A stretch of DNA of 64,000 nucleotides from CAJBVG01 sp044337515 (GTDB taxonomy: Bacteria; Bacteroidota; Bacteroidia; Sphingobacteriales; Sphingobacteriaceae): NCBI GenBank assembly GCA_044337515.1, contig JBIINK010000006.1, forward strand, positions 1 to 64,000, in the 5' to 3' direction. Below are positions 8,886 to 18,215 of the stretch, piece after piece; the stretch's first letter is position 1; every line of letters begins with the position of its first letter. A program made the translations under genes and the position numbers. The notes under the pieces were generated by a model. That model was given only the letters and a program-made list of their open reading frames with translations, searched no databases and was not told the origin of the DNA.

Positions 8886-9528
8886 GAAAACAATAAGTAT
8901 AAAAGTAGCATCAGATGTGGTTTGTCCATGGTGCTATGTTGGTAAAAAAGAATTAGAAAAAATGATGGATGAGTTGAAAGATGAATTCCATTTTGATATA
9001 CAATATTTGCCTTTCGAATTAGCGCCAGAAATGGCCACTGAAGGGGAGGATTTTCAACCTTACATCACTAAGAAATTTGGCGATTGGGATAAATTCTTAG
9101 CCGGCACAAAATTCTTAGTAGAGCGTGGACAAGGTATCGGAATCAATTTCGATTTTGAACACATCAACCGTAGTCCGAATACGTTTAATATCCATCGCAT
9201 TATACAGTTTGCTCATCAATTCGGATTGCAAGCAGTAGTAAAAGAGGCCTATATGAAAGCCTATTTCGAACAACAAATTGATTTAACGAATAGTGAAAAT
9301 GTAGTTCGTATTGCTGTAGAAAATGGAATCGACGAAGACTTGTTGTATAAATTATTAGGTAGCGATGAAGGTTCGAATGAGATTCGCATCGTGCAAGATA
9401 GTTTACGTTCAATGGGAGTGAGCGGTGTGCCTTTCTTTATCATTAATAATGAATACGGATTAAGTGGTGCAGTCCCTGCAGCTCAGCTAAAAGAAGCCGT
9501 AATTGATGTGGCTTCGAAAATCGTTTAA
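8878..9528 (+). CDS. DsbA-family oxidoreductase, FrnE-like
   Basis: A 216-residue cytoplasmic protein of the DsbA/FrnE/2-hydroxychromene-2-carboxylate isomerase superfamily. The active site CPWC is at residues 16-19 in the VCPWCYVGK context typical of FrnE-like proteins, and the cis-Pro loop is near SGVPFFIINN (about 180). No signal peptide is seen, so it acts inside the cell as a thiol oxidoreductase or isomerase. It overlaps hscA by 8 nt, implying co-translation, and overlaps the convergent riboflavin synthase gene by 4 nt. The substrate is unknown. Confidence 0.85.
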   Translation: MSKKTISIKVASDVVCPWCYVGKKELEKMMDELKDEFHFDIQYLPFELAPEMATEGEDFQPYITKKFGDWDKFLAGTKFLVERGQGIGINFDFEHINRSPNTFNIHRIIQFAHQFGLQAVVKEAYMKAYFEQQIDLTNSENVVRIAVENGIDEDLLYKLLGSDEGSNEIRIVQDSLRSMGVSGVPFFIINNEYGLSGAVPAAQLKEAVIDVASKIV

Positions 9529-10118
9529 TTAGTTTTATTGTTCATCAACTTGGCAATGTATTTTCCAAGTATATCGAACTCAATATTAACATCATCGCCA
9601 ACTTTTAAGGTGTGCATATTGGTATGCTCGTAGGTGTAAGGAATTATTGCAACTGCAAATGTGTTTTTTGTAGAATCAACAACGGTTAAACTAATTCCAT
9701 TTATACAAACAGAACCTTTTTCTACGGTTACAAAGCCTTCTGCAATCGGGTGCTCAAATTGAAATCTCCAACTACCACCTTCATCTGAAATGTTTATACA
9801 CTTTGCTTTTGTATCAACATGTCCTTGTACAATATGACCATCTAATCGTCCATTCATTTGCATGCAACGTTCGAGGTTTATTTTACTTCCATCTTGTAAA
9901 AAACTGAGATTGGTTTTTGCAAGGGTTTCTGCAATCGCAGTAACAGTATGTGAATGTTCATCACATCTTACAACAGTTAAGCAAACGCCATTGTGTGCTA
10001 CACTTTGGTCAACTTTTAATTCAGCAGAAATTGTTGATTCAATCGTAAAATGAAGGTTTGAATTTTCTTTTTCGATTGATGTAATCTTGCCTATTGTTTC
10101 TATAATTCCTGTAAACAC
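9525..10118 (-). CDS. ribE: Riboflavin synthase alpha chain
   Basis: A 197-residue enzyme that dismutates two 6,7-dimethyl-8-ribityllumazine molecules to riboflavin. It has the internal duplication of two lumazine-binding barrels: the first from MFTGIIETIG, the second near residue 95 with MNGRLDGHIVQGHVD. The paired motifs VAHNGVCLTVV and CINGISLTVV mark the equivalent sites in each half. The start is GTG. The gene is isolated from other rib genes here, convergent with the FrnE-like gene (4-nt overlap), and followed on its upstream side by a TTCTAAA-type repeat array. Confidence 0.93.
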   Translation of the reverse strand: MFTGIIETIGKITSIEKENSNLHFTIESTISAELKVDQSVAHNGVCLTVVRCDEHSHTVTAIAETLAKTNLSFLQDGSKINLERCMQMNGRLDGHIVQGHVDTKAKCINISDEGGSWRFQFEHPIAEGFVTVEKGSVCINGISLTVVDSTKNTFAVAIIPYTYEHTNMHTLKVGDDVNIEFDILGKYIAKLMNNKTN

Positions 10119-10121
10119 GCT

Positions 10122-10208
10122 TTTTAAATTCTAAATTTTAAATTCTAAATTTTCAAAATCAGCATATTAGCATACTAGCATATCAGCATACTATCATATC
10201 AGCATACT
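10122..10208. repeat. Two word arrays meeting (TTCTAAA and TATGCT)
   Basis: From 10122 to about 10155 the + strand carries TAAATTCT-type words reading outward from ribE. From 10161 to 10208 there are six octamers of the form AGCATAnn (nn = TT, CT, TC, with one AT start). On the minus strand these read TATGCT-type, outward from the T9SS gene whose TAG stop (10207-10209) is inside the last unit. The core is constant and the two last bases vary. Confidence 0.85.
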
Positions 10209-12828
10209 ATCGGATAAGTTCGATAAAGCCAGTTTTTGCTTTGGGTTTTAATCCAACTAAACGTACTTCACTGTATTCAATAGTATAGAAGTACGTGCCT
10301 TCTGGCATATCACCACCGGTATTGTTTTCTTTACCATTCCAATTTATTTGTGGATCGTTGGTTTGGTAAATTAGTTTTCCATATCGGTTGTAAATACTGA
10401 TCTGTACTTTTTCTACAAAGTTGATGCTATCTTTTATCGGTTTGAATAAATCATTAATATTATCAGCATTCGGAGTAAATACATTTGGTAAATATAGCTC
10501 GGGGCAATTATCTACACAAACCATATTGCTTCTTGCGCTCTCATTGTTAAATGAATCAATGGCAGTTACAAAGTAACATCCTGCAATTGATTGCAATAAG
10601 TTGATATCAGAGTAGGCAACAACAGAAGATGATGATGTAGTGTTTATAAGTACGAAATCACTTCCTTCAAAAGGAGATTTGTAAATGTTGTATTTCACAA
10701 CATCGCCTGTATTTACTGTGCTAGGCGTCCATTCTAGTTCATTACGATATAATCCACAACTAGGATTTACTATTAAAATTGGAGGTTCTGGTTTGCGTGT
10801 ATCTTGTGGTTCTGCACAATAAATTTGAGAGAAATTAATAATTGGTTTAACAAATCCACCTGCATGATATTGTCCAATAGACTTAACCAAATAACAATAA
10901 TTTACGCCATCCGTTAAATTCGCATCACTATATGAAGTAGTATAGCTTACGCCAATAGAATCGAATATTGAAGTAGTTTTATTTTGACGATAAACAATAA
11001 AGCTATCATTTTCCCAAGGAGTATTTACACTCCAAGTTAATTCTACTTTTTGATTTTCTGCAGAATTGGAACTTAAAAATATAGAACTTGCTTGACGTGA
11101 TGAGCCCACAAATTGATTGTTAGAATATAAATCTACACGATATACAAATTGTTTCTCCTGAGTATTGATATTAACCTCTGTATAGGCAGTATCTATTATG
11201 TTTCCCAGCACATTCCCAGTAACTGTTTTTATTAATTGAAATGGGGAGTTATTTGCCGATTGGAACCAACGGAATTCGTATGGTCCACTGTATTGTGCCG
11301 TATCTAATTCTGTAGGTTTACTAAACATTAAAGAATCTTTACCAGTACTGATACTTGTAGAGTCGATACTAACCAAAGTGATAGAAGGGACATCTCGTGT
11401 TAAATGATTACAGCTTTCGTTTGATACAATACTTTCTGCACCATCTGGGAAAAATGCAATAATTCGATAACAATAATCTCTACCAACTGCTAATCCATTT
11501 CCATTGTCGTTATCGCGATACGTTAATTCATTGATATCATTAATAGTTTTAATAAGTTCATATCCTTTATCGGGTGAAAGCCCAGTTTCACAAACTGTAG
11601 GAGAAAATGGGTTACTATTATTTCTTCTATAGATTTTATAGCCAACTGCATTTAAACATTCTAGTTTTTCCCACGTTAAATTTATTCCATTCCCTTGAGC
11701 AACAGCGACTAAATTTTTAGGAGCTGGAGAAACAATATGTATTTGCCAGTCTTCTAAGTCAACTAACTTCGGACTACCATTATCTATTGCTTTGAAAACA
11801 ATTTGATAAGGTTGTTTACGAACAGAATTGCAAGTACTTCTCCAATAGAAATCTTGAACAACATTGCCTACTGCAACTGTATTTTGTGGGAAGATTACAG
11901 TGTCGGGAAGCCCAATTTCAAAGGGTCCTCCAGTGGCACTTAATGTAATTCTATCATTATCAACGTCAGTGGCATGTACTTGTATGTTGAACGATTGACC
12001 TGCAATGATACAAGTGTCTTTTATAGGAGTTATAACTGGTGGGTTATTATCAGTGTTCACAATCTCGATCTGCATATCGCGTACGATATAACCAATACGA
12101 ACGTATTTTTTATTTTTCGTAATGAATCGCCATTCTTCCACCATAATGGCAATGTTATATAATCCTAAACGAATTGGGTTTTCCCAAATTAATTGTCCGG
12201 TAACCGGGTCGATTTCGAATTTAATAGAGGCAAAACCATTAGCAACATCGGGGATTTTAAATCCATATACATCTTCACCAACATCTTGCTTACAAGGAAC
12301 GAGCTTAAAGCTTAAACTGTCGCCATCAACATCAAATGCATTTGGGTTGTGAACAAACAATTTATTAAGTCCTCCAAAATCTATTGGCTCCAATAAAAGT
12401 ACAGGAGAGTTGTTAAAACCGATGAACGGATTAATCACTAATTCCGTCTCAACATAGAAGGCTGTATTCACCGAATTCAACATGTTTTGAACATTGTTGT
12501 TTCTATTGGGGTCTTGATAACTTATGATGTAAGTAGAATAGCCGGGAAACGTATGGATGAAAGTATATCGATTTCGTTGGACGAATGGTCCTACTAGAGT
12601 TTTCTCAACTCTTGGGCGTTCATCTTGAGTGCCATCACCAAAAAACATAGTTGCTGTTGGACGATCGGCATTGCCAGCATTGCTGACATCGGTAAATGTA
12701 GTAAGTGTGAATTCGTACTGTAATGCACTTAATTGTCGGTACGTAATTTCCCCAGCTCTATTATGCGTAGCATACGTAGAGGAGAAAAAGAGTGTCCCGA
12801 ATAAGAGCAGTAGTAGTTTTTTCATCAT
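10207..12828 (-). CDS. T9SS type B multidomain secreted protein
   Basis: An 873-residue exported protein. Residues 1-20 are a signal peptide. The N-terminal part (about 21-130, starting THNRAGEITYR) is the module common to gliding-associated surface proteins, followed by cadherin/Ig-like segments (FDVDGDSLSF and DVDNDRITLS, about 165-300), then several fibronectin III-like modules (about 365-775). The last ~94 residues from LPNVFTPNADN are a T9SS type B sorting domain. It is likely surface-exposed, perhaps as an adhesin; no catalytic motif is visible. It lies 25 nt downstream of accC and may be read through from it. Its stop codon lies inside the TATGCT-type array. Confidence 0.86.
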   Translation of the reverse strand: MMKKLLLLLFGTLFFSSTYATHNRAGEITYRQLSALQYEFTLTTFTDVSNAGNADRPTATMFFGDGTQDERPRVEKTLVGPFVQRNRYTFIHTFPGYSTYIISYQDPNRNNNVQNMLNSVNTAFYVETELVINPFIGFNNSPVLLLEPIDFGGLNKLFVHNPNAFDVDGDSLSFKLVPCKQDVGEDVYGFKIPDVANGFASIKFEIDPVTGQLIWENPIRLGLYNIAIMVEEWRFITKNKKYVRIGYIVRDMQIEIVNTDNNPPVITPIKDTCIIAGQSFNIQVHATDVDNDRITLSATGGPFEIGLPDTVIFPQNTVAVGNVVQDFYWRSTCNSVRKQPYQIVFKAIDNGSPKLVDLEDWQIHIVSPAPKNLVAVAQGNGINLTWEKLECLNAVGYKIYRRNNSNPFSPTVCETGLSPDKGYELIKTINDINELTYRDNDNGNGLAVGRDYCYRIIAFFPDGAESIVSNESCNHLTRDVPSITLVSIDSTSISTGKDSLMFSKPTELDTAQYSGPYEFRWFQSANNSPFQLIKTVTGNVLGNIIDTAYTEVNINTQEKQFVYRVDLYSNNQFVGSSRQASSIFLSSNSAENQKVELTWSVNTPWENDSFIVYRQNKTTSIFDSIGVSYTTSYSDANLTDGVNYCYLVKSIGQYHAGGFVKPIINFSQIYCAEPQDTRKPEPPILIVNPSCGLYRNELEWTPSTVNTGDVVKYNIYKSPFEGSDFVLINTTSSSSVVAYSDINLLQSIAGCYFVTAIDSFNNESARSNMVCVDNCPELYLPNVFTPNADNINDLFKPIKDSINFVEKVQISIYNRYGKLIYQTNDPQINWNGKENNTGGDMPEGTYFYTIEYSEVRLVGLKPKAKTGFIELIR

Positions 12829-12853
12829 TCACCTTCCCACAACTAACGTACCA

Positions 12854-14338
12854 TTATGATTTTCTATTACTAACCCAAGCTGATTTATTCTCATCAGCAG
12901 AAGAGGTATGGTTTTGCTTTGCTTTCGACTCTTTCCAAAGATTGGCAATCATTAATGCCGCTATTTCAGCTTCATCACTCGAAGAATCCTTTAAGCTGTC
13001 GGCATTAAAGTAGTTTTTTACAAAATGGGTATCAAAATTACCCGATCTAAAAGCATCATGTTGCATGACAAATTTTCCAAACGGTAATGTTGTTTGAATT
13101 CCTGTGATTTTATAATCATCAATGGCGCGAATCATACGCTCTATGGCCTCCTCACGGTCTTTTCCGAAGGTTACAAGCTTGGCAATCATCGGATCGTAAT
13201 AGATAGGAATATCCATACCTTCAACAAAACCATCATCTACACGTACGCCTAAACCTTGTGGTATCTTGTACGATTGTAAATTTCCAATGTCTGGAAGGAA
13301 GTTATTATTAGGGTCTTCAGCATAAACACGCAATTCTATTGAGTGTCCATTTATTTGTAAATCGTCTTGGGTGAATGATAATTTTTCACCACGTGCTATT
13401 TTAATTTGCTCTTTTACTAAGTCGATTCCAGTTATTTGTTCGGTAACAGGATGTTCTACTTGCAAACGGGTATTCATTTCTAGGAAGTAGAAGTTCACAT
13501 TATCTTCTAATATAAATTCTACGGTACCAGCACCTAAATAATTACAAGCTCTTGCTACATCTACAGCGCATTCACCCATTGCTTTTCTAATTGCTGGTGT
13601 TAATACTGAAGAAGGTGCTTCTTCAATAACTTTTTGATGTCGACGTTGAATAGAACATTCGCGTTCAAACAAGTAAACTATATTCCCATGAGAGTCTCCT
13701 AACACTTGAATTTCAATATGACGAGGGGAGCCAACATAACGTTCAATAAATACAGATCCATCACCAAATGCTGAAGTCGCTTCACTAACGGCTAAGTCCA
13801 TTTGTTCTTCAAAATCTTCTACTCTATCTACCACACGCATTCCTTTACCGCCACCACCGGCTGCAGCTTTAATTAGAATCGGGAATCCTACTTCAACGGC
13901 ACGATCTTTTGCTACTTGGATATCTCCAATTGCTTCTTCGGTTCCAGGAACCATCGGGATATTATATCTTAAAGCTGCTGCTTTCGCAGATAGCTTGTTA
14001 CCCATCATTTCCATTGCTTCTGGCGATGGGCCTATTAAAATCAATCCAGCCTCTCTTACTTTGCGAGCAAAGGCAGCGTTTTCAGATAAGAAACCATAAC
14101 CTGGATGAATAGCATCAGCACCTGTACTTTTACAAGCATTGATAATATTTTCCATTACTAAATACGATTGATTGGAAGGTGCAGGGCCAATTAATACAGC
14201 TTCATCAGCGTATTGTACGTGAGGAGATAAACGATCAGCTTCTGAATATACAGCAACAGTTGCAATTCCCATTTCTTTCGCCGAACGCATTATACGCAAT
14301 GCAATTTCTCCGCGATTGGCAATTAGTATTTTTTTCAA
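12854..14338 (-). CDS. accC: Biotin carboxylase subunit AccC
   Basis: A 494-residue biotin carboxylase of acetyl-CoA (or propionyl-CoA) carboxylase. It has the N-terminal KKILIANRGEIALRI, the HPGYGFLSEN motif, the ATP-grasp Gly-rich loop AAAGGGGKGMRV, and EMNTRLQVEHPVTE in the active site. It charges biotin on a carrier protein using ATP and bicarbonate. No biotin carrier or carboxyltransferase gene is nearby, so the acyl-CoA partner cannot be told. The start seems to be TTG. The C-terminal ~45 residues beyond the core are Ser/Lys-rich and low in conservation. Confidence 0.9.
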   Translation of the reverse strand: MKKILIANRGEIALRIMRSAKEMGIATVAVYSEADRLSPHVQYADEAVLIGPAPSNQSYLVMENIINACKSTGADAIHPGYGFLSENAAFARKVREAGLILIGPSPEAMEMMGNKLSAKAAALRYNIPMVPGTEEAIGDIQVAKDRAVEVGFPILIKAAAGGGGKGMRVVDRVEDFEEQMDLAVSEATSAFGDGSVFIERYVGSPRHIEIQVLGDSHGNIVYLFERECSIQRRHQKVIEEAPSSVLTPAIRKAMGECAVDVARACNYLGAGTVEFILEDNVNFYFLEMNTRLQVEHPVTEQITGIDLVKEQIKIARGEKLSFTQDDLQINGHSIELRVYAEDPNNNFLPDIGNLQSYKIPQGLGVRVDDGFVEGMDIPIYYDPMIAKLVTFGKDREEAIERMIRAIDDYKITGIQTTLPFGKFVMQHDAFRSGNFDTHFVKNYFNADSLKDSSSDEAEIAALMIANLWKESKAKQNHTSSADENKSAWVSNRKS

Positions 14339-14441
14339 TGTAATATTGATTTAAGATAAACTTCTATAAAGTGTAAAAATATCAATTTTGACGATAAAAT
14401 ACAGCCTTTTGAAAATCTAGTGAGATAATCAGAATAAATTC

Positions 14442-14449
14442 TAATTTTG
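14442..14449 (+). promoter_or_regulatory. -7 promoter box for ccmBCD
   Basis: TAATTTTG matches TAnnTTTG and ends 4 nt before the GTG start of ccmB, predicting a leaderless or near-leaderless mRNA. No good -33 element at the usual spacing is visible. Confidence 0.5.
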
Positions 14450-14453
14450 GGTC

Positions 14454-15113
14454 GTGATAGACACTAAAACAATTAAAGCATTATTGCTTAAAGATCTACT
14501 AATAGAGTGGAGAAATAAGTACTCTTTCAATGGGATTCTGCTCTATGTATTCTCTACGGTTTTCATTTGCTATCTATCATTCAAACAAATTAATCCAGTA
14601 GTTTGGAATGCTTTATTTTGGATCATCATGCTGTTTGCTTCTGTAAACGCTGTGGCTAAGAGTTTTATGCAAGAAACGAAGGGTCGTTTTCTGTATATGT
14701 ACTCCTTAAGTTCTGCTCAAAATATAATCATCTCTAAAATAATTTATAATTCATTGTTGATGATATTATTATCGAGCATAAGTATCATTTTTTATGCTTT
14801 GGTTTTTAAAAATCCGGTTCAAGATCCATTGTTTTATGGTATTGCAGTTTTACTAGGAGGATTAAGCTTTTCAACCATTTTAACAATGGTTTCAGCCATT
14901 GCTTCCAAAGTGAATAATAATACGACATTAATGGCCATACTTAGTTTCCCAATTATGGTCCCATTATTGATGCTTTTAATCAAATTTTCAAAGAATGCGA
15001 TTGATGGGTTAGATCGTGCGGTAAGTTATAATGAATTGATAGCCATTGTAATGCTGAATGTTATCACCATTGCAGTTTCTTTATTGTTATTTCCTTACAT
15101 TTGGCGAGAATAA
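14454..15113 (+). CDS. ccmB: Haem exporter CcmB
   Basis: A 219-residue inner-membrane protein with about six transmembrane segments, beginning KALLLKDLLIEWRNKYSFNG, as is typical of CcmB. CcmB is the membrane subunit of the CcmAB ABC transporter, which acts in releasing haem-loaded CcmE during cytochrome c maturation. It starts with GTG, and ccmC follows after 18 nt. No ccmA ATPase gene is adjacent; the NatA-like ATPase at 31 kb is paired with its own permease. Confidence rests on family similarity and on ccmC being next. Confidence 0.88.
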   Translation: MIDTKTIKALLLKDLLIEWRNKYSFNGILLYVFSTVFICYLSFKQINPVVWNALFWIIMLFASVNAVAKSFMQETKGRFLYMYSLSSAQNIIISKIIYNSLLMILLSSISIIFYALVFKNPVQDPLFYGIAVLLGGLSFSTILTMVSAIASKVNNNTTLMAILSFPIMVPLLMLLIKFSKNAIDGLDRAVSYNELIAIVMLNVITIAVSLLLFPYIWRE

Positions 15114-15131
15114 ACGTAACATCTATACAAT

Positions 15132-15800
15132 ATGTTTAACAAAATTAGCTGGTGGAAATGGATGGGAATTGTTTTTGTTTTATATTCCATTATTAGCGGC
15201 TTTCTAGGCCCAGTTCCAACACTTCCAATTTTACACGAAACCATTCGAAACGTTTACTTCCATGTACCCATGTGGTTTGCAATGATAGTGCTGTTCGTAA
15301 TGAACGCATGGTATAGTATTCGCTACTTAAGAGTAGGAGCAGAGTCGGATGATAGATGGGCTGTAGAATCAGCTAATGTTGGGGTTTTGCTAGGTGTTTT
15401 AGGCATTGTTACTGGCATGATTTGGGCGAAGTTTACTTGGGGCGAAGCTTGGAGTAATGATCCTAAACAAAATAGTGCTGCAATTGCCTTATTAGTTTAC
15501 ATGGCTTATTTCGTTTTAAGAGGTTCTATAGACGATGAACAGAAGAAAGCTAAAATATCAGCAGTATATAGCGTGTTTGCTTTCCCAGTGATGATTGTTT
15601 TGGTGTTTATCTTACCAAGATTAACAGATTCTCTGCATCCGGGAAATGGTGGAAATCCAGGGTTTAATACCTATGATATGGACAATAATGTTCGTAAAGT
15701 TTTTTATCCGGCTGTAATTGGTTGGATATGTATTGGAATATGGATTACGCAGTTAAAATTTAGATTAAGAACATTAGAAGATAAATCATTAGAAAATTAA
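15132..15800 (+). CDS. ccmC: Haem handling protein CcmC
   Basis: A 222-residue inner-membrane protein with six hydrophobic segments. It contains the first axial His in NVYFHVPMWFAM, a WWD-type region (FTWGEAWSNDPKQNSAA, diverged from the usual WGTWW form), and a second His in LHPGN. CcmC presents haem to CcmE. The preceding gene is ccmB and the next, after 1 nt, is ccmD-like, giving a ccmBCD operon. The partner ccmE is at 23.2 kb. Confidence 0.92.
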   Translation: MFNKISWWKWMGIVFVLYSIISGFLGPVPTLPILHETIRNVYFHVPMWFAMIVLFVMNAWYSIRYLRVGAESDDRWAVESANVGVLLGVLGIVTGMIWAKFTWGEAWSNDPKQNSAAIALLVYMAYFVLRGSIDDEQKKAKISAVYSVFAFPVMIVLVFILPRLTDSLHPGNGGNPGFNTYDMDNNVRKVFYPAVIGWICIGIWITQLKFRLRTLEDKSLEN

Positions 15801-15801
15801 G

Positions 15802-16014
15802 ATGAAAAAGATATTCTCACTACTTTTTATGCTACTTATGATGTCTGTAAGTTATGCTCAAACTTCAACAAATGTTGAAATGGCAGACACTCTCAGAAAT
15901 TCAGGGAAAATTTATGTTGTAGTATCTGTTATCGCTGTAATATTCTTAGGTATAGCGACTTATTTAATTTATTTGGACAAGCGTTTAAGTAAATTAGAAA
16001 AAGAACAGAAATAA
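15802..16014 (+). CDS. ccmD: CcmD-like small membrane protein
   Basis: A 70-residue protein with an N-terminal signal-like segment (1-19, ending SYAQ), one transmembrane helix (about 38-57) and a charged cytoplasmic tail (LDKRLSKLEKEQK). In proteobacteria CcmD is a one-helix adaptor of the CcmABC complex; Bacteroidota versions carry an additional signal sequence like this. The call depends largely on position directly after ccmC (1-nt gap) and on topology. Confidence 0.75.
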   Translation: MKKIFSLLFMLLMMSVSYAQTSTNVEMADTLRNSGKIYVVVSVIAVIFLGIATYLIYLDKRLSKLEKEQK

Positions 16015-16095
16015 TTTGCTAAAGAGGATTATTAATCAAACATTTGCTTAGAATTTAACAATCACAATTCAACAATTATTTAAAAAATAGTGTTT

Positions 16096-17541
16096 ATGGC
16101 TAAAAGCGTAAAAGCAAAAGCAGCAGCACACGACACCAATTTCTTTGGTGATGTTTGTGCGTTCTTTGATAAAGCAGCAAGCTTTACAAATCATCCGCAA
16201 GGTTTATTAAACCAAATCAAAACATGTAACAGTGTTTATCGCTTTCAATTTCCTATTCGAAAAGCAAACGGTTCTATTGAAGTAATCGATGCTTGGAGAG
16301 TAGAACACTCTCATCACAAATTACCAACTAAAGGTGGTATTCGTTACAGTGAGATGGTGAATGAAGATGAAGTGATGGCATTAGCAGCTTTGATGACGTA
16401 TAAGTGTGCAATCGTAAACGTAGGTTTCGGTGGTGCAAAAGGTGGTGTAAGAATCAACCCTAAAAATTATACGGTAGGTGAGTTAGAAAATATAACTCGT
16501 CGTTATACTACGGAATTAATTAAAAAGAACTTCATCGGTCCAGGTATCGATGTGCCAGCTCCAGATTATGGAACAGGAGAAAGAGAAATGTCGTGGATCG
16601 TTGATACGTACGCTACTTTCAATCCAGGTTCATTAGATGCTAGTGCATGTGTTACTGGTAAACCAATTTCTCAATCAGGTATTAACGGTCGTCGTGAAGC
16701 TACTGGTCGTGGTGTTTACTTCGCAACTAGAGAGTGTGTTTCTGTTCCAGAAGACATGAAGAAAATTGGATTAACACCAGGTATGGATGGTAAACGAGTA
16801 ATCGTTCAAGGTTTAGGTAACGTAGGTTTCTACTCAGCTAAATTCATCCAAGAAGGTGGTGGTATCATTGTAGGTCTTTGCGAATACGAAGGTTCTATTT
16901 ATAACCCTAAAGGTTTAGATGTAGAAAAAGTATTTGATCACAGAAAGAAAACAGGTTCTATCCTTGGTTACAAAGGTGCTACTAAAGAATTCAAAAATTC
17001 TAGTTTAGGTTTAGAGCAAGATTGCGATATCTTAGTTCCAGCCGCTTTAGAAAACCAAATCAATATTGATAACATTAAGCGCATTAAAGCAAAAATTATT
17101 GCTGAAGGTGCTAATGGTCCAACTACTCCTGAAGCAGCAGATTACTTCATGAAAAAAGGTGGTATCATTATTCCAGATGCTTATTGTAATGCAGGTGGTG
17201 TAACTGTTTCGTACTTCGAATGGTTGAAAAATTTATCTCATGTGGCTTTTGGTCGTATGGATAAACGTTACGAAGAAAACCAAAACAGAACATTAGTTGA
17301 TACAATTGAAAAAGCAACAGGAGTGAAGCTTTCAGAAGATCAACGTAAATTAATCGTTAAAGGTCCAGATGAATTAGAATTAGTAAATTCTGGTTTAGAA
17401 GAATCAATGGTACGTTCATACCACGAAATTCGTGAGATTAAATTAATGAATAAGAAAATCGATAGTTTAAGAACTGCAGCATTTGTTGGAGCAATCGACA
17501 AAATCGCCGTTTCTTATATGAATCTTGGTATTTTCCCTTAA
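16096..17541 (+). CDS. Glu/Leu/Phe/Val dehydrogenase family enzyme
   Basis: A 481-residue amino-acid dehydrogenase. It has the substrate Lys loop GGAKGGVRINPK, the catalytic PAPDYGTGEREM region and the Rossmann motif VQGLGNVG. The most likely reaction is reversible oxidative deamination of glutamate to 2-oxoglutarate; leucine or valine specificity cannot be excluded from sequence. I prefer ATG 16096 to the in-frame GTG at 16090. A strong hairpin terminator lies 25 nt after the stop. It is not functionally linked to the upstream ccm genes, and an AT-rich 75-nt gap separates them. Confidence 0.88.
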   Translation: MAKSVKAKAAAHDTNFFGDVCAFFDKAASFTNHPQGLLNQIKTCNSVYRFQFPIRKANGSIEVIDAWRVEHSHHKLPTKGGIRYSEMVNEDEVMALAALMTYKCAIVNVGFGGAKGGVRINPKNYTVGELENITRRYTTELIKKNFIGPGIDVPAPDYGTGEREMSWIVDTYATFNPGSLDASACVTGKPISQSGINGRREATGRGVYFATRECVSVPEDMKKIGLTPGMDGKRVIVQGLGNVGFYSAKFIQEGGGIIVGLCEYEGSIYNPKGLDVEKVFDHRKKTGSILGYKGATKEFKNSSLGLEQDCDILVPAALENQINIDNIKRIKAKIIAEGANGPTTPEAADYFMKKGGIIIPDAYCNAGGVTVSYFEWLKNLSHVAFGRMDKRYEENQNRTLVDTIEKATGVKLSEDQRKLIVKGPDELELVNSGLEESMVRSYHEIREIKLMNKKIDSLRTAAFVGAIDKIAVSYMNLGIFP

Positions 17542-17565
17542 TATTATACTACAAACACAAAAAAA

Positions 17566-17601
17566 AAGCCGCCAAGTTTTTTACTTTGGCGGCTTTTTTT
17601 T
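17566..17601 (+). terminator. Rho-independent terminator after the dehydrogenase
   Basis: A 10-bp stem AAGCCGCCAA / TTGGCGGCTT encloses a short T-rich loop, followed by eight T on the + strand and preceded by nine A, so it can work in both directions. It is the only strong GC-rich structure in this gap. Confidence 0.92.
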
Positions 17602-17647
17602 GAGCTATTGATTTATATCACTAAATTCAATTTAAAATACACCCCAT

Positions 17648-18175
17648 ATGAAAAAAATAATTTTAACCCACGGTATTCTAGGCGGTGCTTTGATATCGGC
17701 AATTATGGCATTTTCTATATTAAAGTATAACGATGTTATCAACTTTAACGAAAACATGATTTATGGTTTTTCATTCATGTTGATTGCTTTTATACTACCA
17801 TTTATTTCCATTTGGAAATTCAGGAAAGTTGATGGTACATCGTATCAATTTAAAAGAGCTTTTTTGCTCGGACTAGGAGTAAGTTTTGTTGCTTCGTTAA
17901 TCTATGTATTAACTTGGGAAGTAGTATTCAATGTATACATTCCGAACTTCATGGAAAAGTATTCTGAATTTTGTGTAAAGCAATTAGCAGAGTCTGGCGC
18001 TACTGCGACTGAGGTTGCTGCTAAACAAACTGAAATGGCTCATCAAGCAGTTATGTATGTGAAAGCTTGGTATAGAATGGGATTAACGTTTATAGAAATT
18101 TTCCCGATTGGTTTAATCGCATCGTTGATTGCAGCTTTGGCTATCAGAAAAAAAGATAATGTGCCAATAAGTTAA
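17648..18175 (+). CDS. DUF4199 membrane protein
   Basis: A 175-residue inner-membrane protein with about four transmembrane segments (near 10-28, 38-56, 72-92 and 147-167) and a soluble stretch at about 98-140 containing a helix EFCVKQLAESGATATEVAAK. This layout matches DUF4199, common in Bacteroidota and without known function. A second DUF4199 gene lies at 53.5 kb. Its last codons (DNVPIS) fall in the first copies of the AATGTGCC word array. Confidence 0.78.
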   Translation: MKKIILTHGILGGALISAIMAFSILKYNDVINFNENMIYGFSFMLIAFILPFISIWKFRKVDGTSYQFKRAFLLGLGVSFVASLIYVLTWEVVFNVYIPNFMEKYSEFCVKQLAESGATATEVAAKQTEMAHQAVMYVKAWYRMGLTFIEIFPIGLIASLIAALAIRKKDNVPIS

Positions 18176-18214
18176 TGTGCCAATGTGCCAATTTATTTAT
18201 TGGCACATTAGCAC
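18159..18214. repeat. AATGTGCC array forming a dyad
   Basis: AATGTGCC words run out of the 3' end of the DUF4199 gene (+) and equivalent words run out of the TonB receptor gene (-). Where they meet they form a perfect 11-bp inverted repeat (18182-18192 with 18199-18209, 6-nt loop). This could act as a bidirectional terminator between convergent genes, although no long T run follows on either strand. Confidence 0.8.
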
Positions 18215-18215
18215 A

